Source: Pantoea vagans
Lineage (GTDB): Bacteria > Pseudomonadota > Gammaproteobacteria > Enterobacterales > Enterobacteriaceae
DNA length: 64,000 nucleotides
Assembly (NCBI RefSeq): GCF_004792415.1
Contig: NZ_CP038853.1
Span: 992,001 to 1,056,000, forward strand
Direction: 5' to 3'
Below the pieces are notes generated by a model. It had not been told where the DNA came from. It saw only the letters and a program-made list of their open reading frames with translations, and did no database searches. The position numbers and the translations under genes are program-made. Positions 53,891 to 64,000 of this stretch are shown here, piece by piece. The number at the start of each line of letters is the position of its first letter. Position 1 is the first letter of the stretch.

Positions 53891-56227
53891 GTGACGCGAC
53901 GCGTGTTAAAACCTCGCACCCTTAAAAAGTGGTGGCTCGCGCTGCCGCTTTTTTTTGTGGTGTTATGGCTGGTGACGTGGGGACTGGATCGGCTGTTCCC
54001 GCTGCCGCTTAAACAGGTGCAGCCTGCGCGGGTCATTGTGGCCAGCGATGGCACGCCGCTGTGGCGCTTCGCTGACAGCAAGGGCATCTGGCGCTATCCG
54101 GTTACACCAGAAGAGGTGGCACCGGCCTATCTGCAGGCGCTGCTCACCTACGAAGATCGCTGGTTCTGGTATCACCCCGGCATCAATCCCCTGGCGCTGG
54201 TGCGCGCGGCCTGGCAGGATCTGCGTCATCAGAGTGTGATTTCCGGCGGCAGCACCCTGACCATGCAGGTGGCACGCCTTGTCGACCCGCAACCCCGCAC
54301 GTTGCGGGGCAAGCTGATTCAGGCGTGGCGTGCGCTACAGCTGGAGTGGCATCTTTCCAAACGAGACATCCTGACGCTCTATCTTAATCGTGCGCCCTTT
54401 GGCGGTACGCTGGAAGGGGTGGGCGCGGCAAGCTGGAGCTGGCTGGGCAAAGCCCCGTCACAGCTGACGCCGGGTGAGGCGGCGCTGCTTGCCGTGTTGC
54501 CGCAGGCACCCAGCCGTCTGCGGCCCGATCGCTGGCCGGAGCGGGCGGAAGCCGCTCGCAATAAAGTGCTGGATCGGCTGGCGGAATACCACATCTGGTC
54601 CGCGGAACAGGTGGCGGAAATTCGTCAGGAGCCGGTGTGGCTGCCGCCGCGACAGATGCCGCAGATGGCACCGCTGCTGGCCCGGCGGCTGCTGTCGATC
54701 AGCCGCAGCGATAAGATTGTTTCCACGCTCGATCCTTCACTGCAGCGCGAACTGGAAAGCCTGGCGCTGAACGTTAAAAACCAGCTGCCGCCGCGCACCT
54801 CACTGGCGATGCTGGTGGTGGATCACACCACCATGGCCGTTCGCGGCTATGTCGGCTCGGCCGACTTTACCGATGACAGCCGTTTTGGTCATGTGGATAT
54901 GATCGCCAGCGTGCGCTCGCCAGGTTCGGTGTTAAAACCCTTTATCTATGGCATGGCGCTGGACGAGGGACTGATTCATGCCGAATCGCTGCTGCAGGAT
55001 GTGCCGCGTCGCTTTGGTGATTACCGGCCCGGCAACTTTGACACCGGCTTTCACGGACCGGTCAGCGCCAGCGATGCGCTGGTGCGCTCCCTGAATCTGC
55101 CCGCCGTTCAGCTGCTGGAGGCGCTGGGGCCGAAAAACGTCGCGGCGCGTCTGCGCAATGTGGGTCTGAATTTACGTTTTCCGCCTGGCGCTGAACCCAA
55201 TCTTTCATTGATTCTTGGCGGCACCGGGGCGCGCATGGATGAAATTGTCGCGGCCTACAGCGCCTTTGCCCGCCACGGCAATGCCGCTCAGCTGCGCTGG
55301 ACGCCCGATCAACCGTTGCAGCAGCGACCGCTGCTATCAAAGGAATCAGCGTGGATCATCCGGCGTATCCTGGCCGGGGAAGCGCAGCCCGCAGGCAACG
55401 GCAGCGTACCCGATGTGGTGCCGCTGGCCTGGAAAACCGGCACCAGTTACGGCTATCGCGACGCCTGGTCGGTGGGTATCAATCCCCGCTATCTGATTGG
55501 CGTCTGGGTCGGACGACCTGATGCGACGCCGGTTGCCGGCCAGTTTGGTTTTGCCTCAGCCGTGCCGATCATGAATCAGATTAACAGCGTGCTGATGAGC
55601 CGCCTCGGCAGGCGTGACGTGCCAGGCGATCCGCGTCCGGCTTCGGTCACGGTCGCGACCATCTGCTGGCCTGGTGGTCAGCCGCTGCCCGCCGGAGATG
55701 AAAACTGTCGTCAGCGGCGGCAAAGCTGGGTTGCTTCGGATACGCTGCCGCCAACGCTGCTGGCACCCGGCCAGGAGAGCCTCAGCGGATTACGCCTGAG
55801 TTACTGGCAGAATGCGCAGGGGCTGCGCGTTGCTGCCGACTGTCCCGGCGCTACCCGTCACGAACGGCTGGTCTGGCCGCTGCCGCTGGAAGCCTGGCTG
55901 CCGCCTCAGGAGCGGCGGGCGCAGCGTCTGCCACCTGTTGATATGCACTGTCCACCGTTACAGCAGGGCAGCAGTGCACCGCTGATCGTCACCGGCGTCA
56001 TTGAGGGGCAAATCGTTAAGCCGCTGCCGGGCAGCAGTGCGCTGGCGATCCCGGTCGCGGTGCAGGGCGGGCAGGGTGCGCAGCGCTGGTGGTTCCTGAA
56101 TGGTGAGCCTCTCATAACGCAAAATGCCGCAGAGATGTCGCTGCATCTCGATCATCCGGGCGAGTATCAACTGGTGGTGATAGATGAAGAGGGTCAGCTT
56201 GTCTCGGTCACTTTTAGCCGGGGCTGA
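53891..56227 (+). CDS. pbpC: Penicillin-binding protein 1C
   Basis: Bifunctional-type peptidoglycan synthase of 778 residues. There is one N-terminal membrane segment (about 14-34). The glycosyltransferase domain includes YEDRWFWYHPG and SGGSTLTMQVARL. The transpeptidase domain has Ser346 in SPGSVLKP and KTGTSYGYRD. The C-terminal BiPBP_C domain is present. The start is GTG at 53891, immediately after the yfhM stop; a second GTG at 53903 is possible. Coupling with alpha-2-macroglobulin suggests joint repair and defence of a breached wall. Confidence 0.95.
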   Translation: MTRRVLKPRTLKKWWLALPLFFVVLWLVTWGLDRLFPLPLKQVQPARVIVASDGTPLWRFADSKGIWRYPVTPEEVAPAYLQALLTYEDRWFWYHPGINPLALVRAAWQDLRHQSVISGGSTLTMQVARLVDPQPRTLRGKLIQAWRALQLEWHLSKRDILTLYLNRAPFGGTLEGVGAASWSWLGKAPSQLTPGEAALLAVLPQAPSRLRPDRWPERAEAARNKVLDRLAEYHIWSAEQVAEIRQEPVWLPPRQMPQMAPLLARRLLSISRSDKIVSTLDPSLQRELESLALNVKNQLPPRTSLAMLVVDHTTMAVRGYVGSADFTDDSRFGHVDMIASVRSPGSVLKPFIYGMALDEGLIHAESLLQDVPRRFGDYRPGNFDTGFHGPVSASDALVRSLNLPAVQLLEALGPKNVAARLRNVGLNLRFPPGAEPNLSLILGGTGARMDEIVAAYSAFARHGNAAQLRWTPDQPLQQRPLLSKESAWIIRRILAGEAQPAGNGSVPDVVPLAWKTGTSYGYRDAWSVGINPRYLIGVWVGRPDATPVAGQFGFASAVPIMNQINSVLMSRLGRRDVPGDPRPASVTVATICWPGGQPLPAGDENCRQRRQSWVASDTLPPTLLAPGQESLSGLRLSYWQNAQGLRVAADCPGATRHERLVWPLPLEAWLPPQERRAQRLPPVDMHCPPLQQGSSAPLIVTGVIEGQIVKPLPGSSALAIPVAVQGGQGAQRWWFLNGEPLITQNAAEMSLHLDHPGEYQLVVIDEEGQLVSVTFSRG

Positions 56228-56402
56228 CGCTTTTCTGCGCTAAATCATAACCGTTGCGCTTCTGCTTCGACTCAGATCAAGAATTTTCAACAAATCAGGG
56301 ATCTCTGGTAGGCAATGCCGGACTCAGCCCCTATAATCGGCGCCGTTTATTAACCGGGGCGAACGCCACCGGTTTCTTCAGAACGTCAAGACAGAGGTCA
56401 TC

Positions 56403-56834
56403 ATGGCAATCGAACGTACTTTTTCTATCATCAAGCCAAACGCCGTCGCTAAAAATGTGATTGGTGCTATCTACAACCGTTTTGAAAGCGCAGGCTTCAA
56501 AATCGTTGGCGCAAAAATGCTGCAGCTGAGCAAAGAGCAGGCTGAAGGCTTTTACGCTGAGCACCAGGGCAAGCCATTCTTCGATGGTCTGGTTGAATTC
56601 ATGACCTCTGGCCCGGTTGTTGTTTCCGTGCTGGAAGGTGAAAATGCCGTTCAGCGTCACCGTGACCTGATGGGTGCCACTAACCCGGCAAACGCACTGG
56701 CTGGCACACTGCGTGCTGACTACGCTGACAGCTTCACCGAAAACGCGACCCACGGTTCAGATTCTGCGGAATCTGCTGCCCGCGAAATCGCTTATTTCTT
56801 CGGCGAAAACGAAATCTGCCCACGTACTCGTTAA
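56403..56834 (+). CDS. ndk: Nucleoside diphosphate kinase
   Basis: Transfers the gamma phosphate between nucleoside triphosphates and diphosphates through a phosphohistidine. All 143 residues match the family. The active-site His117 is in NATHGSDS, and [15 protein letters not shown] is the N-terminal signature. GAGG lies 6 bases before the start. It is followed by a strong terminator near 56926. Confidence 0.98.
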   Translation: MAIERTFSIIKPNAVAKNVIGAIYNRFESAGFKIVGAKMLQLSKEQAEGFYAEHQGKPFFDGLVEFMTSGPVVVSVLEGENAVQRHRDLMGATNPANALAGTLRADYADSFTENATHGSDSAESAAREIAYFFGENEICPRTR

Positions 56835-56925
56835 TCGCCTGGCGATAAACGTTACAGCGGCTTTACAAAAATCTGCGTAGGGGAGGTCACTCTCGCCTGT
56901 TATCAGGCCGCAGATGTTGTACAAT

Positions 56926-56968
56926 ATTGCGCCTTCATTGACATCGCTTAATGAAGGCGCAATTTTTT
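56926..56968 (+). terminator. Strong hairpin between ndk and rlmN
   Basis: A 14-bp perfect stem (ATTGCGCCTTCATT with AATGAAGGCGCAAT), 10-base loop and six T. A possible -10 (TACAAT, 56920-56925) sits directly before it, so it may terminate ndk or act in the rlmN leader. Confidence 0.85.
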
Positions 56969-57020
56969 CACCTATCCCTGAACAGCGCCATAACGTGTAA
57001 CAACGAGGCCAGAGAATATT

Positions 57021-58190
57021 ATGTCCGAACAGATTGTGACGTCCGCGTCCGCATCCCCTATTGTCGTCTCCCCCAAAAGCCAGAAAATCAACCTGCTGGA
57101 TCTCAACCGTCAGCAGATGCGCGAATTCTTCCTGTCGCTGGGTGAAAAGCCGTTCCGTGCCGATCAGGTCATGAAGTGGATTTATCACTACTGCTGCGAT
57201 GACTTCGAGCAGATGACCGACATCAACAAAAAGCTGCGTAACCGGCTGATGGAGCTGACGGAGATCCGCGCGCCAGAAGTGGCGGAAGAGATGCGCTCTA
57301 CCGACGGCACCATCAAATGGGCCATTCGTGTCGGTGACCAACTGGTGGAAACGGTCTATATCCCGGAAGGCGACCGCGCTACGCTCTGTGTTTCGTCACA
57401 GGTGGGGTGTGCGCTGGAGTGTAAATTCTGTTCGACCGCACAGCAGGGCTTTAACCGTAACCTGCGGGTGTCAGAAATTATTGGTCAGGTGTGGCGTGCG
57501 GCGAAAATTGTCGGCGCAGCGAAAATCACCGGCCAGCGTCCTATCACCAACGTGGTGATGATGGGCATGGGCGAGCCGCTGCTCAACCTCAATAACGTGG
57601 TCCCGGCGATGGAAATCATGCTGGATGACTTCGGCTTTGGTCTGTCGAAGCGTCGCGTGACCCTCTCTACTTCGGGTGTCGTTCCTGCGCTGGATAAACT
57701 GGGCGATATGATTGACGTCGCGCTGGCCATTTCCCTGCATGCGCCGAACGATAAGCTGCGCGATGACATCGTGCCGATCAACAAAAAGTACAATATCGAA
57801 ACCTTCCTGGCGGCGGTGAAACGCTACATTGGTAAATCCAACGCCAATCAGGGACGTGTGACCATTGAGTACGTGTTGCTGGATCACGTCAACGACAGCA
57901 CCGACGATGCGCATGAACTTGCCGCATTACTGAAAGAAACACCGTGTAAAATCAACCTGATTCCGTGGAACCCCTTCCCGGGCGCGCCGTATGGCCGTAG
58001 CTCAAACAGCCGCATCGATCGTTTCTCCAAGGTACTGATGGACTATGGTTTTACCACCATCGTGCGTAAAACCCGTGGCGACGATATTGATGCCGCCTGT
58101 GGTCAGTTAGCCGGAGAAGTGATCGACCGTACCAAGCGAACGCTGCGTAAAAAAATGGCGGGTGAAGCCATATCTGTGAAGGCTCTCTAG
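57021..58190 (+). CDS. rlmN: Dual-specificity 23S rRNA/tRNA adenine-C2 methyltransferase RlmN
   Basis: Radical-SAM enzyme that methylates C2 of A2503 in 23S rRNA and A37 in some tRNAs. Cluster motif CALECKFC holds Cys130, 134 and 137. The methyl-carrying Cys lies near the C-terminus in [20 protein letters not shown] and SLHAPND are typical. Length 389 residues, five more than E. coli through a longer N-terminus. It needs a [4Fe-4S] cluster despite the reduced isc locus. Confidence 0.97.
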   Translation: MSEQIVTSASASPIVVSPKSQKINLLDLNRQQMREFFLSLGEKPFRADQVMKWIYHYCCDDFEQMTDINKKLRNRLMELTEIRAPEVAEEMRSTDGTIKWAIRVGDQLVETVYIPEGDRATLCVSSQVGCALECKFCSTAQQGFNRNLRVSEIIGQVWRAAKIVGAAKITGQRPITNVVMMGMGEPLLNLNNVVPAMEIMLDDFGFGLSKRRVTLSTSGVVPALDKLGDMIDVALAISLHAPNDKLRDDIVPINKKYNIETFLAAVKRYIGKSNANQGRVTIEYVLLDHVNDSTDDAHELAALLKETPCKINLIPWNPFPGAPYGRSSNSRIDRFSKVLMDYGFTTIVRKTRGDDIDAACGQLAGEVIDRTKRTLRKKMAGEAISVKAL

Positions 58191-58270
58191 AAGAGTGACA
58201 GAGTGCGTTTCCTGAAGTGATGACGCGTGGCAGGCTGCAGCCTTTCAACGTCAACCGGATGGAAACGATT

Positions 58271-59005
58271 ATGCATAACGGATTACCTGCAGTTTTACTG
58301 GCGCTGTTTGTTGTAAGCGGGTGTGTCAGCCAGCCGTATGAACCCGGCGCTGAAGAGGTGCGTCTGCAGTTAGGGATGCACTATCTGGCCGGTGGAGACT
58401 ATGCCGCAGCTGAGCGAAACTTTCTGCGTGCACAGGCCGCCGCGCCCGAAGACTACCGGGTCTCGCTTGCACTGGCACGGCTGGCACAGCAGCAGGGTAA
58501 TCAGACAGCGGCGCAGGCACGGTTTATACTGGCACAGCAGCAGGCCCCGGATAATGGTTTTGTTGCTAACAATTACGGTGCGTTTCTCTGCGCTTTAAGG
58601 CAGTATGACGAAGCGCATCAACAGTTTAGTCGGGCTGGCGCTGCACCTCAGTTTGATGCACGCAATGACGCGCGTGAACTGGCAGGGTTTTGTTATCTGC
58701 AGGCGGGCGATGTTGCCGCTGCCCGCAGGACGTTACGCCAGGCCCTTGAGGCCGACAGACGCAAAGCGGATTCGCTGCTGTCGGAAGCTGAAAAGCTGAT
58801 GGCAGATAACCAGCTGGCAAAGGTGCAGGTTTTGCTCGACGTTTACCAGCAACAGTTGCCCGAAACGGCACGAAGTCTGGCGTTACACTTACGTTTCGCC
58901 GCGCTACAGGGAAATGCCGCTGACGTTTCACGTTATGGCGACCAGTTAGCGCGACGTTTTCCGCAATCGATACAGTACCAGCGTTATTTAGCTAATGAAT
59001 ACTGA
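58271..59005 (+). CDS. pilW: Type IV pilus biogenesis lipoprotein PilW/PilF-like
   Basis: A 244-residue lipoprotein with signal peptide ending VVSGC (Cys18) and several tetratricopeptide-like repeats ([41 protein letters not shown]). PilW/PilF proteins help secretin assembly in type IV pilus systems. Start is taken at ATG 58271, with GGAA upstream; ATG 58259 would add four residues. The gene overlaps rodZ by 11 bases. No other pilus gene is in view, so its present job is uncertain. Confidence 0.85.
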   Translation: MHNGLPAVLLALFVVSGCVSQPYEPGAEEVRLQLGMHYLAGGDYAAAERNFLRAQAAAPEDYRVSLALARLAQQQGNQTAAQARFILAQQQAPDNGFVANNYGAFLCALRQYDEAHQQFSRAGAAPQFDARNDARELAGFCYLQAGDVAAARRTLRQALEADRRKADSLLSEAEKLMADNQLAKVQVLLDVYQQQLPETARSLALHLRFAALQGNAADVSRYGDQLARRFPQSIQYQRYLANEY

Positions 59006-60008
59006 AGCCACTCAAGAAAACTCTGCATTACATTCAACAGGTGAACGCCTGCGTCTGGCCCGTGAGCAGATGGGGCTGACGCAGCAGAACGTCGCTGAGC
59101 GCCTGTGCCTGAAACTCTCTACCGTGCGTGACATTGAGGAGGACAAATCGCCTGCCGATTTAGCCTCTACGTTCCTGCGCGGCTATATTCGCTCTTACGC
59201 GCGTCTGGTGCACATTCCTGAAGAGGAACTGCTGCCAATGATGGCGAAACAGACACCGGTTCGGGCTGCAAAAATCGAACCGATGCAAAGTTTCTCACTG
59301 GGTAAGCGCCGCAAAAAACGCGACGGCTGGCTGATGATTTTCACCTGGCTGGTGGTGTTTGTGGTGGTGGGGCTGACCGGCGCCTGGTGGTGGCAGAATC
59401 ATAAGGCGTCGCAGGATGATCTGGTGCCGATGACCGATCAGAACAGCAGTAGCAGCGACAATGGCCAGTCGATTCCGCTGGGTGAATCCAGCGGTGACAG
59501 CGCGGCACCCGCCGCGCCGGACGAAAGTAATACCACTACCAGTAACAGCGCGGCCAGCACGCCAGCGAGTGCGGCTCCGGCCGCCAGCGCCAGCAATAGC
59601 GCGACTGCCGCACAGCAGGACACCAGCAGCAATGCGGTGGTGTCACCGAGTCAGGCACCTGTGGAAAACACGGCGGCTGCCCCTGCAGCCACCCAGTCCG
59701 TTACCAGCACAGCACCTCAGATGCCAGTAGGCGCAGCCGCAGTCAGTGAGCCGGCTGCTGATCCTAACGCAGTGGTCATGACCTTTAACGCCGACTGTTG
59801 GCTGGAAGTGAGTGATGCGACCGGTAAAAAACTGTTCAGCGGTATTCAGCGCAGTGGTGGTAAACTCAGCCTCGCAGGAACGCCTCCGTATCGTCTGAAA
59901 ATTGGCGCGCCGTCCGCGGTTCAGGTGCAATATCAGAATCAGCCCGTTGATTTAAGCCGTTTTATCCGTAATAACCAGGTTGCTCGCCTGACGTTGGGTG
60001 CGCAATAA
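58995..60008 (+). CDS. rodZ: Cytoskeleton protein RodZ
   Basis: Inner-membrane protein linking MreB filaments to the elongation machinery and so maintaining rod shape. The 337 residues divide into an N-terminal helix-turn-helix (about 13-85, [19 protein letters not shown]) that binds MreB and a basic juxtamembrane stretch (GKRRKKRD). One membrane segment (111-133) is followed by a long low-complexity linker rich in Ala, Ser, Thr and Asn (about 140-255). A C-terminal DUF4115 beta domain ends the protein. It overlaps pilW. Confidence 0.95.
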   Translation: MNTEATQENSALHSTGERLRLAREQMGLTQQNVAERLCLKLSTVRDIEEDKSPADLASTFLRGYIRSYARLVHIPEEELLPMMAKQTPVRAAKIEPMQSFSLGKRRKKRDGWLMIFTWLVVFVVVGLTGAWWWQNHKASQDDLVPMTDQNSSSSDNGQSIPLGESSGDSAAPAAPDESNTTTSNSAASTPASAAPAASASNSATAAQQDTSSNAVVSPSQAPVENTAAAPAATQSVTSTAPQMPVGAAAVSEPAADPNAVVMTFNADCWLEVSDATGKKLFSGIQRSGGKLSLAGTPPYRLKIGAPSAVQVQYQNQPVDLSRFIRNNQVARLTLGAQ

Positions 60009-60045
60009 CAGCGTATCGCGTACCGGGCAATTGTGGAGAAGAAAT

Positions 60046-61167
60046 ATGCATAACGAAGCACCCATTATCCGCCGTAAATCCAAACGCATTTACGTCGGCA
60101 AGGTGCCGGTCGGTGACGGCGCGCCAATCGCCGTTCAGTCGATGACCAACACCCGCACCACTGACGTGGAAGCGACGGTAAATCAGATCAAAGCCCTTGA
60201 GCGCGTCGGTGTCGACATCGTGCGTATCTCGGTGCCTACCATGGATGCCGCAGAAGCATTCAGACTGATCAAACAGCAGGTAAACGTGCCGCTGGTTGCA
60301 GATATTCATTTTGACTACCGCATCGCCCTGAAAGTCGCCGAATATGGCGTCGACTGCCTGCGCATCAATCCTGGTAATATCGGGAACAATGAGCGCATCC
60401 GTATGGTGGTCGACTGCGCACGCGACAACAATATTCCGATTCGAATTGGCGTGAACGCCGGTTCGCTGGAAAAAGATCTGCAGGAAAAGTATGGCGAGCC
60501 GACGCCACAGGCGTTGCTGGAATCCGCTATGCGCCATGTCGATCATCTCGACCGCCTTAATTTCGATCAATTCAAAGTCAGCGTTAAAGCGTCTGACGTC
60601 TTCCTCGCGGTTGAATCTTATCGCCTGCTGGCGAAACAGATCGAACAGCCTCTGCATCTCGGCATCACCGAAGCGGGTGGCGCACGTGCGGGCGCGGTGA
60701 AATCGGCGATTGGCCTGGGTCTGCTGCTGTCAGAAGGGATCGGCGATACGCTGCGCATCTCGCTGGCGGCCGATCCGGTTGAAGAAGTGAAAGTCGGTTT
60801 CGATATCCTGAAATCACTGCGCATTCGCTCTCGTGGCATTAACTTTATCGCCTGTCCGACCTGTTCACGTCAGGAATTTGACGTTATCGGTACGGTCAAC
60901 GCGCTGGAGCAGCGTCTGGAAGACCTGATCACCCCAATGGATGTCTCCATTATCGGCTGTGTAGTCAACGGACCCGGCGAAGCGACCCTCTCTACGCTGG
61001 GCGTTACCGGCGGCAGCAAGAAGAGTGGTTTCTACGAAGATGGTGTGCGTCAGCGCGATCGTCTCGACAACAATGACATGATCGATCAGCTGGAAGCGCG
61101 CATTCGTGCTAAAGCGTCGATGCTGGATGCCAGCCGCCGTATTGATGTGCAGCATCTGGAAAAATAA
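60046..61167 (+). CDS. ispG: 4-hydroxy-3-methylbut-2-en-1-yl diphosphate synthase
   Basis: Penultimate enzyme of the MEP isoprenoid pathway, converting MEcPP to HMBPP with a [4Fe-4S] cluster. Start [18 protein letters not shown], with GGAGAAG upstream, gives 373 residues; the extension from 59998 overlaps rodZ and lacks a site. Cluster ligands are Cys270 and Cys273 in ACPTCSRQ and the cysteine in [12 protein letters not shown]. It lies 37 bases after rodZ. Confidence 0.97.
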   Translation: MHNEAPIIRRKSKRIYVGKVPVGDGAPIAVQSMTNTRTTDVEATVNQIKALERVGVDIVRISVPTMDAAEAFRLIKQQVNVPLVADIHFDYRIALKVAEYGVDCLRINPGNIGNNERIRMVVDCARDNNIPIRIGVNAGSLEKDLQEKYGEPTPQALLESAMRHVDHLDRLNFDQFKVSVKASDVFLAVESYRLLAKQIEQPLHLGITEAGGARAGAVKSAIGLGLLLSEGIGDTLRISLAADPVEEVKVGFDILKSLRIRSRGINFIACPTCSRQEFDVIGTVNALEQRLEDLITPMDVSIIGCVVNGPGEATLSTLGVTGGSKKSGFYEDGVRQRDRLDNNDMIDQLEARIRAKASMLDASRRIDVQHLEK

Positions 61168-61272
61168 TGGCGTGCGCGGCCTGCGTACGTGACTTTTTTG
61201 ACTGAACCTGTGCGGTTTCATCCTCATAAGGTATGATGCCGGACAGGTTTTTTTGCATTAAGAGATTTTAAC

Positions 61273-62547
61273 GTGGCGAAGAATATTCAGGCAATTCGCG
61301 GGATGAACGACTACCTGCCTGCGGATACTGCCCTCTGGCAACGGATTGAAGGCGTTCTCAAGCAGACGCTGGCGAGCTACGGTTACAGCGAAATTCGCTT
61401 ACCGCTGGTAGAGCAAACCCCACTGTTTAAACGCGCTATCGGTGAAGTCACCGATGTGGTTGAAAAAGAGATGTATACCTTCGATGACCGCAACGGTGAA
61501 AGCCTGACGCTGCGTCCGGAAGGCACGGCTGGCTGCGTACGCGCCGGTATCGAACACGGTTTACTCTACAACCAGGAACAGCGCCTGTGGTACATGGGAC
61601 CGATGTTCCGCTACGAACGTCCGCAGAAAGGTCGCTATCGTCAGTTCTATCAGATCGGTGTGGAAGTGTTTGGTCTGCAGGGACCGGACATCGATGCTGA
61701 ACTGATCATGCTGAATGCCCGCTGGTGGAAAGCCCTGGGTATCTCTGAGCACGTTCGTCTGGAACTCAACTCTATCGGTTCGCTGGAAGCCCGTGCTCAC
61801 TATCGTGACGCGCTGGTCGCCTTTCTTGAACAGCACAAAGACGTGCTGGACGAGGATTGCAAACGCCGCATGTACAGTAACCCGATGCGCGTTCTCGACA
61901 GCAAAAATCCCGATGTTCAGCAGCTGCTGAATGATGCGCCACAGCTTGGCGACTATCTGGATGACGACTCCCGCGAGCATTTCAGCGGCCTGTGTGCCCT
62001 GCTGGATGACGCAGGTATCAGCTACACCGTCAATCAGCGTCTGGTACGCGGCCTGGATTACTACAACCGCACCGTGATTGAGTGGGTTACCGATAGCCTG
62101 GGTTCACAGGGCACGGTGTGTGGCGGCGGTCGCTACGATGGCCTGGTTGAGCAGCTCGGTGGTCGTGCAACGCCTGCCGTAGGTTTCGCCATGGGCATGG
62201 AGCGTCTGGTGCTGCTGGTTCAGGCGGTTAATCCTGAATTTGAACCGACGAGCAATGTGGATGTCTATGTTATCGCTTCAGGTCAGGGCGTGCAGTCTGC
62301 TGCGATGCAGCTGGCTGAGAAATTGCGTGATGAGGCGCCGGAACTGAGGCTGATGACTAACTTTGGCGGCGGCAACTTCAAGAAGCAATTTGCCCGTGCT
62401 GACAAGTGGGGCGCACGCGTTGCCCTGGTGTTAGGCGAAGACGAAGTCAAAGCCGGTCAGGTCGTGATTAAAGATCTGCGCCGTGGCGAGCAGCAAACGC
62501 TGGATCAGGCAGAGGCTGCTGCTGTATTGCGCACGCTGTTACAGTAA
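61273..62547 (+). CDS. hisS: Histidyl-tRNA synthetase
   Basis: Class II aminoacyl-tRNA synthetase for histidine, 424 residues, starting at GTG 61273. Motif 2 ([19 protein letters not shown]), the HisA motif [15 protein letters not shown] and motif 3 ([12 protein letters not shown]) are in order, followed by the anticodon-binding domain. The start has only a weak ribosome-binding site. yfgM follows 39 bases later. Confidence 0.98.
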   Translation: MAKNIQAIRGMNDYLPADTALWQRIEGVLKQTLASYGYSEIRLPLVEQTPLFKRAIGEVTDVVEKEMYTFDDRNGESLTLRPEGTAGCVRAGIEHGLLYNQEQRLWYMGPMFRYERPQKGRYRQFYQIGVEVFGLQGPDIDAELIMLNARWWKALGISEHVRLELNSIGSLEARAHYRDALVAFLEQHKDVLDEDCKRRMYSNPMRVLDSKNPDVQQLLNDAPQLGDYLDDDSREHFSGLCALLDDAGISYTVNQRLVRGLDYYNRTVIEWVTDSLGSQGTVCGGGRYDGLVEQLGGRATPAVGFAMGMERLVLLVQAVNPEFEPTSNVDVYVIASGQGVQSAAMQLAEKLRDEAPELRLMTNFGGGNFKKQFARADKWGARVALVLGEDEVKAGQVVIKDLRRGEQQTLDQAEAAAVLRTLLQ

Positions 62548-62586
62548 GCGTGACACAGCACCAACCATTGAAAGGAGAGGGATTGC

Positions 62587-63210
62587 GTGGAAGTGTATAG
62601 CAATGAGAACGAGCAGACCGACGCGCTGCGCAACTTTTTTGCCAGTAATGGCAAAGCGTTAGCCATTGGCGTAGTCATCGGCATTGCTGCGCTGGGTGGC
62701 TGGCGTTACTGGAGCAGTCATCAGGATGATACGGCGAAATCCGTGTCCGCGCAGTATCAGCAGCTCACCAGCGCCATGCAGGCGGGTAAACCGGAAACGC
62801 TGGAAGCGGTCAGCCGTTTTGCCAGTGAAAACAGCAATACCTACGGTGCGCTGGCTGCGATGGATCTGGCGAAACAGTATGTTGACGCCGGTCAGCTTGA
62901 TAAGGCCGCGACGCTGCTGCAAAACGGACTGAAAGACACCAAAGATGCCAATCTGCAGGCGGTGATTAACCTGCGCCTGGCACGCATTCAACTGCAACAG
63001 AATCAAGCGGATGCGGCGCTTAAAACCCTTGACGGTGTGAAGGGTGATGGCTGGACAGCCATTGTGGCCGATATTCGTGGCGAAGCGCTGCTGACCAAAG
63101 GTGACAAGCAGGGCGCGCGCGATGCCTGGAGTAAAGGAGTCGAATCTGACGCCTCTCCGGCATTGAAGCAAATGATGCAGATGAAGATGAAGATGAATAA
63201 CTTAAGCTAA
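62587..63210 (+). CDS. yfgM: Ancillary SecYEG translocon subunit YfgM
   Basis: Single-span inner-membrane protein (207 residues) that sits by SecYEG with PpiD and passes clients to periplasmic chaperones. The N-terminus is cytoplasmic, a membrane segment lies at about 24-41 (ALAIGVVIGIAALGGW) and the periplasmic part is TPR-like. Start GTG 62587 has AAGGAGAGG upstream. The end MQMKMKMNNLS has a doubled MK unit compared with E. coli. Confidence 0.95.
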   Translation: MEVYSNENEQTDALRNFFASNGKALAIGVVIGIAALGGWRYWSSHQDDTAKSVSAQYQQLTSAMQAGKPETLEAVSRFASENSNTYGALAAMDLAKQYVDAGQLDKAATLLQNGLKDTKDANLQAVINLRLARIQLQQNQADAALKTLDGVKGDGWTAIVADIRGEALLTKGDKQGARDAWSKGVESDASPALKQMMQMKMKMNNLS

Positions 63211-63229
63211 GCCAGTCAAGAGAGCGCAC

Positions 63230-64000
63230 ATGGAATTACGTAAATACCTGCTGCCAGGACTGATTTCAGTCACTTTGCTCAGCGGTTGTTCGCTGTTTAG
63301 CGGCGAAGAAGATGTAGTAAAAATGGCCCCGTTGCCGAAGGTAGAAAACCAGTTCACGCCACAGAAAGTGTGGAACACCTCGGTAGGCGATGGCGTTGGT
63401 GATTTCTACTCAAATCTGCATCCTGCCTGGCAGGACAACACCGTTTTTGCAGCCGATCGTTTTGGTATTGTCAAAGCGCTGGATGCTGCAGACGGTAAAG
63501 AAAAATGGAAAGTCGATCTCTCTGAGAAAACCGGCTTCTTCTCTAAAAACCGCTCAGCGCTGTTATCAGGCGGCCTGACCGCTGATGGCGATCGGGTTTA
63601 TGTCGGTAGCGAGCGCGGCAAAGTTTATGCCCTGAACAGCAGTGATGGCAGCCTGGCCTGGCAGACCAGCGTCGCAGGTGAAGCGCTGTCTCGTCCTGTC
63701 GTCAGCGATGGCCTGGTACTGGTGCATACCAGCAACGGCATGCTGCAGGGACTGGATCAGAGCAGCGGTGCGGTGAAGTGGAGCGTCAACCTGGATATGC
63801 CAGCGTTGTCTCTGCGCGGTGAATCTGCACCTGCTGTCGCCTTTGGCGGCGCGATTGTCGGTGGCGATAATGGTCGTGTCAGCGCCGTTGTGCTGAACCA
63901 GGGACAGCTGATCTGGCAGCAGCGTATTTCTCAGGTCAGCGGTGCTACTGAGATCGACCGTCTCAATGACGTCGATACCACGCCGGTTATCGTTAATGGC
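63230..64000 (+). CDS. bamB: Outer membrane assembly lipoprotein BamB (truncated by window end)
   Basis: BAM-complex lipoprotein with an eight-bladed PQQ-like beta-propeller. The frame opens at ATG 63230 and stays open for 257 codons to the window edge; E. coli BamB has 392 residues. The signal peptide ends VTLLSGC (Cys20). Propeller repeats such as DRFGIVKALDAADGKEKWKV and GSERGKVYALNSSDGSLAW are clear. It starts 19 bases after yfgM, in the same operon order as E. coli. Confidence 0.96.
   Translation, partial: MELRKYLLPGLISVTLLSGCSLFSGEEDVVKMAPLPKVENQFTPQKVWNTSVGDGVGDFYSNLHPAWQDNTVFAADRFGIVKALDAADGKEKWKVDLSEKTGFFSKNRSALLSGGLTADGDRVYVGSERGKVYALNSSDGSLAWQTSVAGEALSRPVVSDGLVLVHTSNGMLQGLDQSSGAVKWSVNLDMPALSLRGESAPAVAFGGAIVGGDNGRVSAVVLNQGQLIWQQRISQVSGATEIDRLNDVDTTPVIVNG

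Overview
The window is a gene-dense, about 55% GC chromosomal segment of an enterobacterium. Nearly every protein lines up with a known Escherichia coli housekeeping protein, usually at the same length, and long blocks keep E. coli gene order (nadB / rpoE-rseABC-lepA-lepB-rnc-era-recO-pdxJ-acpS; purL-glmY-glrK-qseG-glrR-glnB; ndk-rlmN-(pilW)-rodZ-ispG-hisS-yfgM-bamB). The divergence level, the pilW gene before rodZ, the reduced isc locus and the grpE/ung junction suggest an Erwiniaceae member (Pantoea or Erwinia type). That placement is inference. I see no prophage, insertion sequence, CRISPR array, tRNA or rRNA gene.

Layout. 1-5.3 kb: smpB (stop codon just outside the window), ratAB, bamE, SOS-controlled recN, nadK and heat-shock grpE. 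5.4-10.7 kb: ung, anaerobic grcA, srmB, trmN6 and NadR-controlled nadB. 10.8-20.9 kb: the sigma-E operon with its autoregulatory promoter and a possible short RseD-like leader, then lepA-lepB-rnc-era-recO-pdxJ-acpS and ferredoxin yfhL. 20.9-28.7 kb: an RpiR-type regulator, pgpC, tadA, mltF and purL. 28.7-33.2 kb: the GlmY small RNA with a sigma-54-type promoter and GlrR operators, its two-component system, and glnB. 33.5-41.8 kb: hmp, glyA, an HcaT-like transporter, csiE, a probable zinc-uptake pair zevAB, and an unrecognised membrane protein. 41.8-48.9 kb: suhB, trmJ, a cut-down isc locus (iscR-iscS only), pepB, sseB, a probable small-RNA gene, sseA. 49-64 kb: yfhM-pbpC, ndk, rlmN, pilW, rodZ, ispG, hisS, yfgM and the start of bamB.

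Three things stand out. First, iscR and a C-terminally shortened iscS are followed directly by pepB: iscU, iscA, hscB, hscA, fdx and iscX are absent, yet the promoter keeps three tandem 25-bp IscR-type boxes. Iron-sulfur assembly must then rest on another system (Suf is the obvious candidate), while IscS probably serves tRNA thiolation and other sulfur transfer. Second, a structured element with about 20-bp terminal inverted repeats occurs twice (glnB-hmp and sseB-sseA gaps). The second copy has a good promoter and terminator on the minus strand and looks like a RyfA-type small RNA gene. Third, regulatory sites are unusually legible here: LexA, sigma-32, FNR, NadR, sigma-E, PurR (twice), sigma-54/GlrR, NsrR, a probable Zur box and IscR boxes. 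They tie the genes to stress, redox and metabolite signals.
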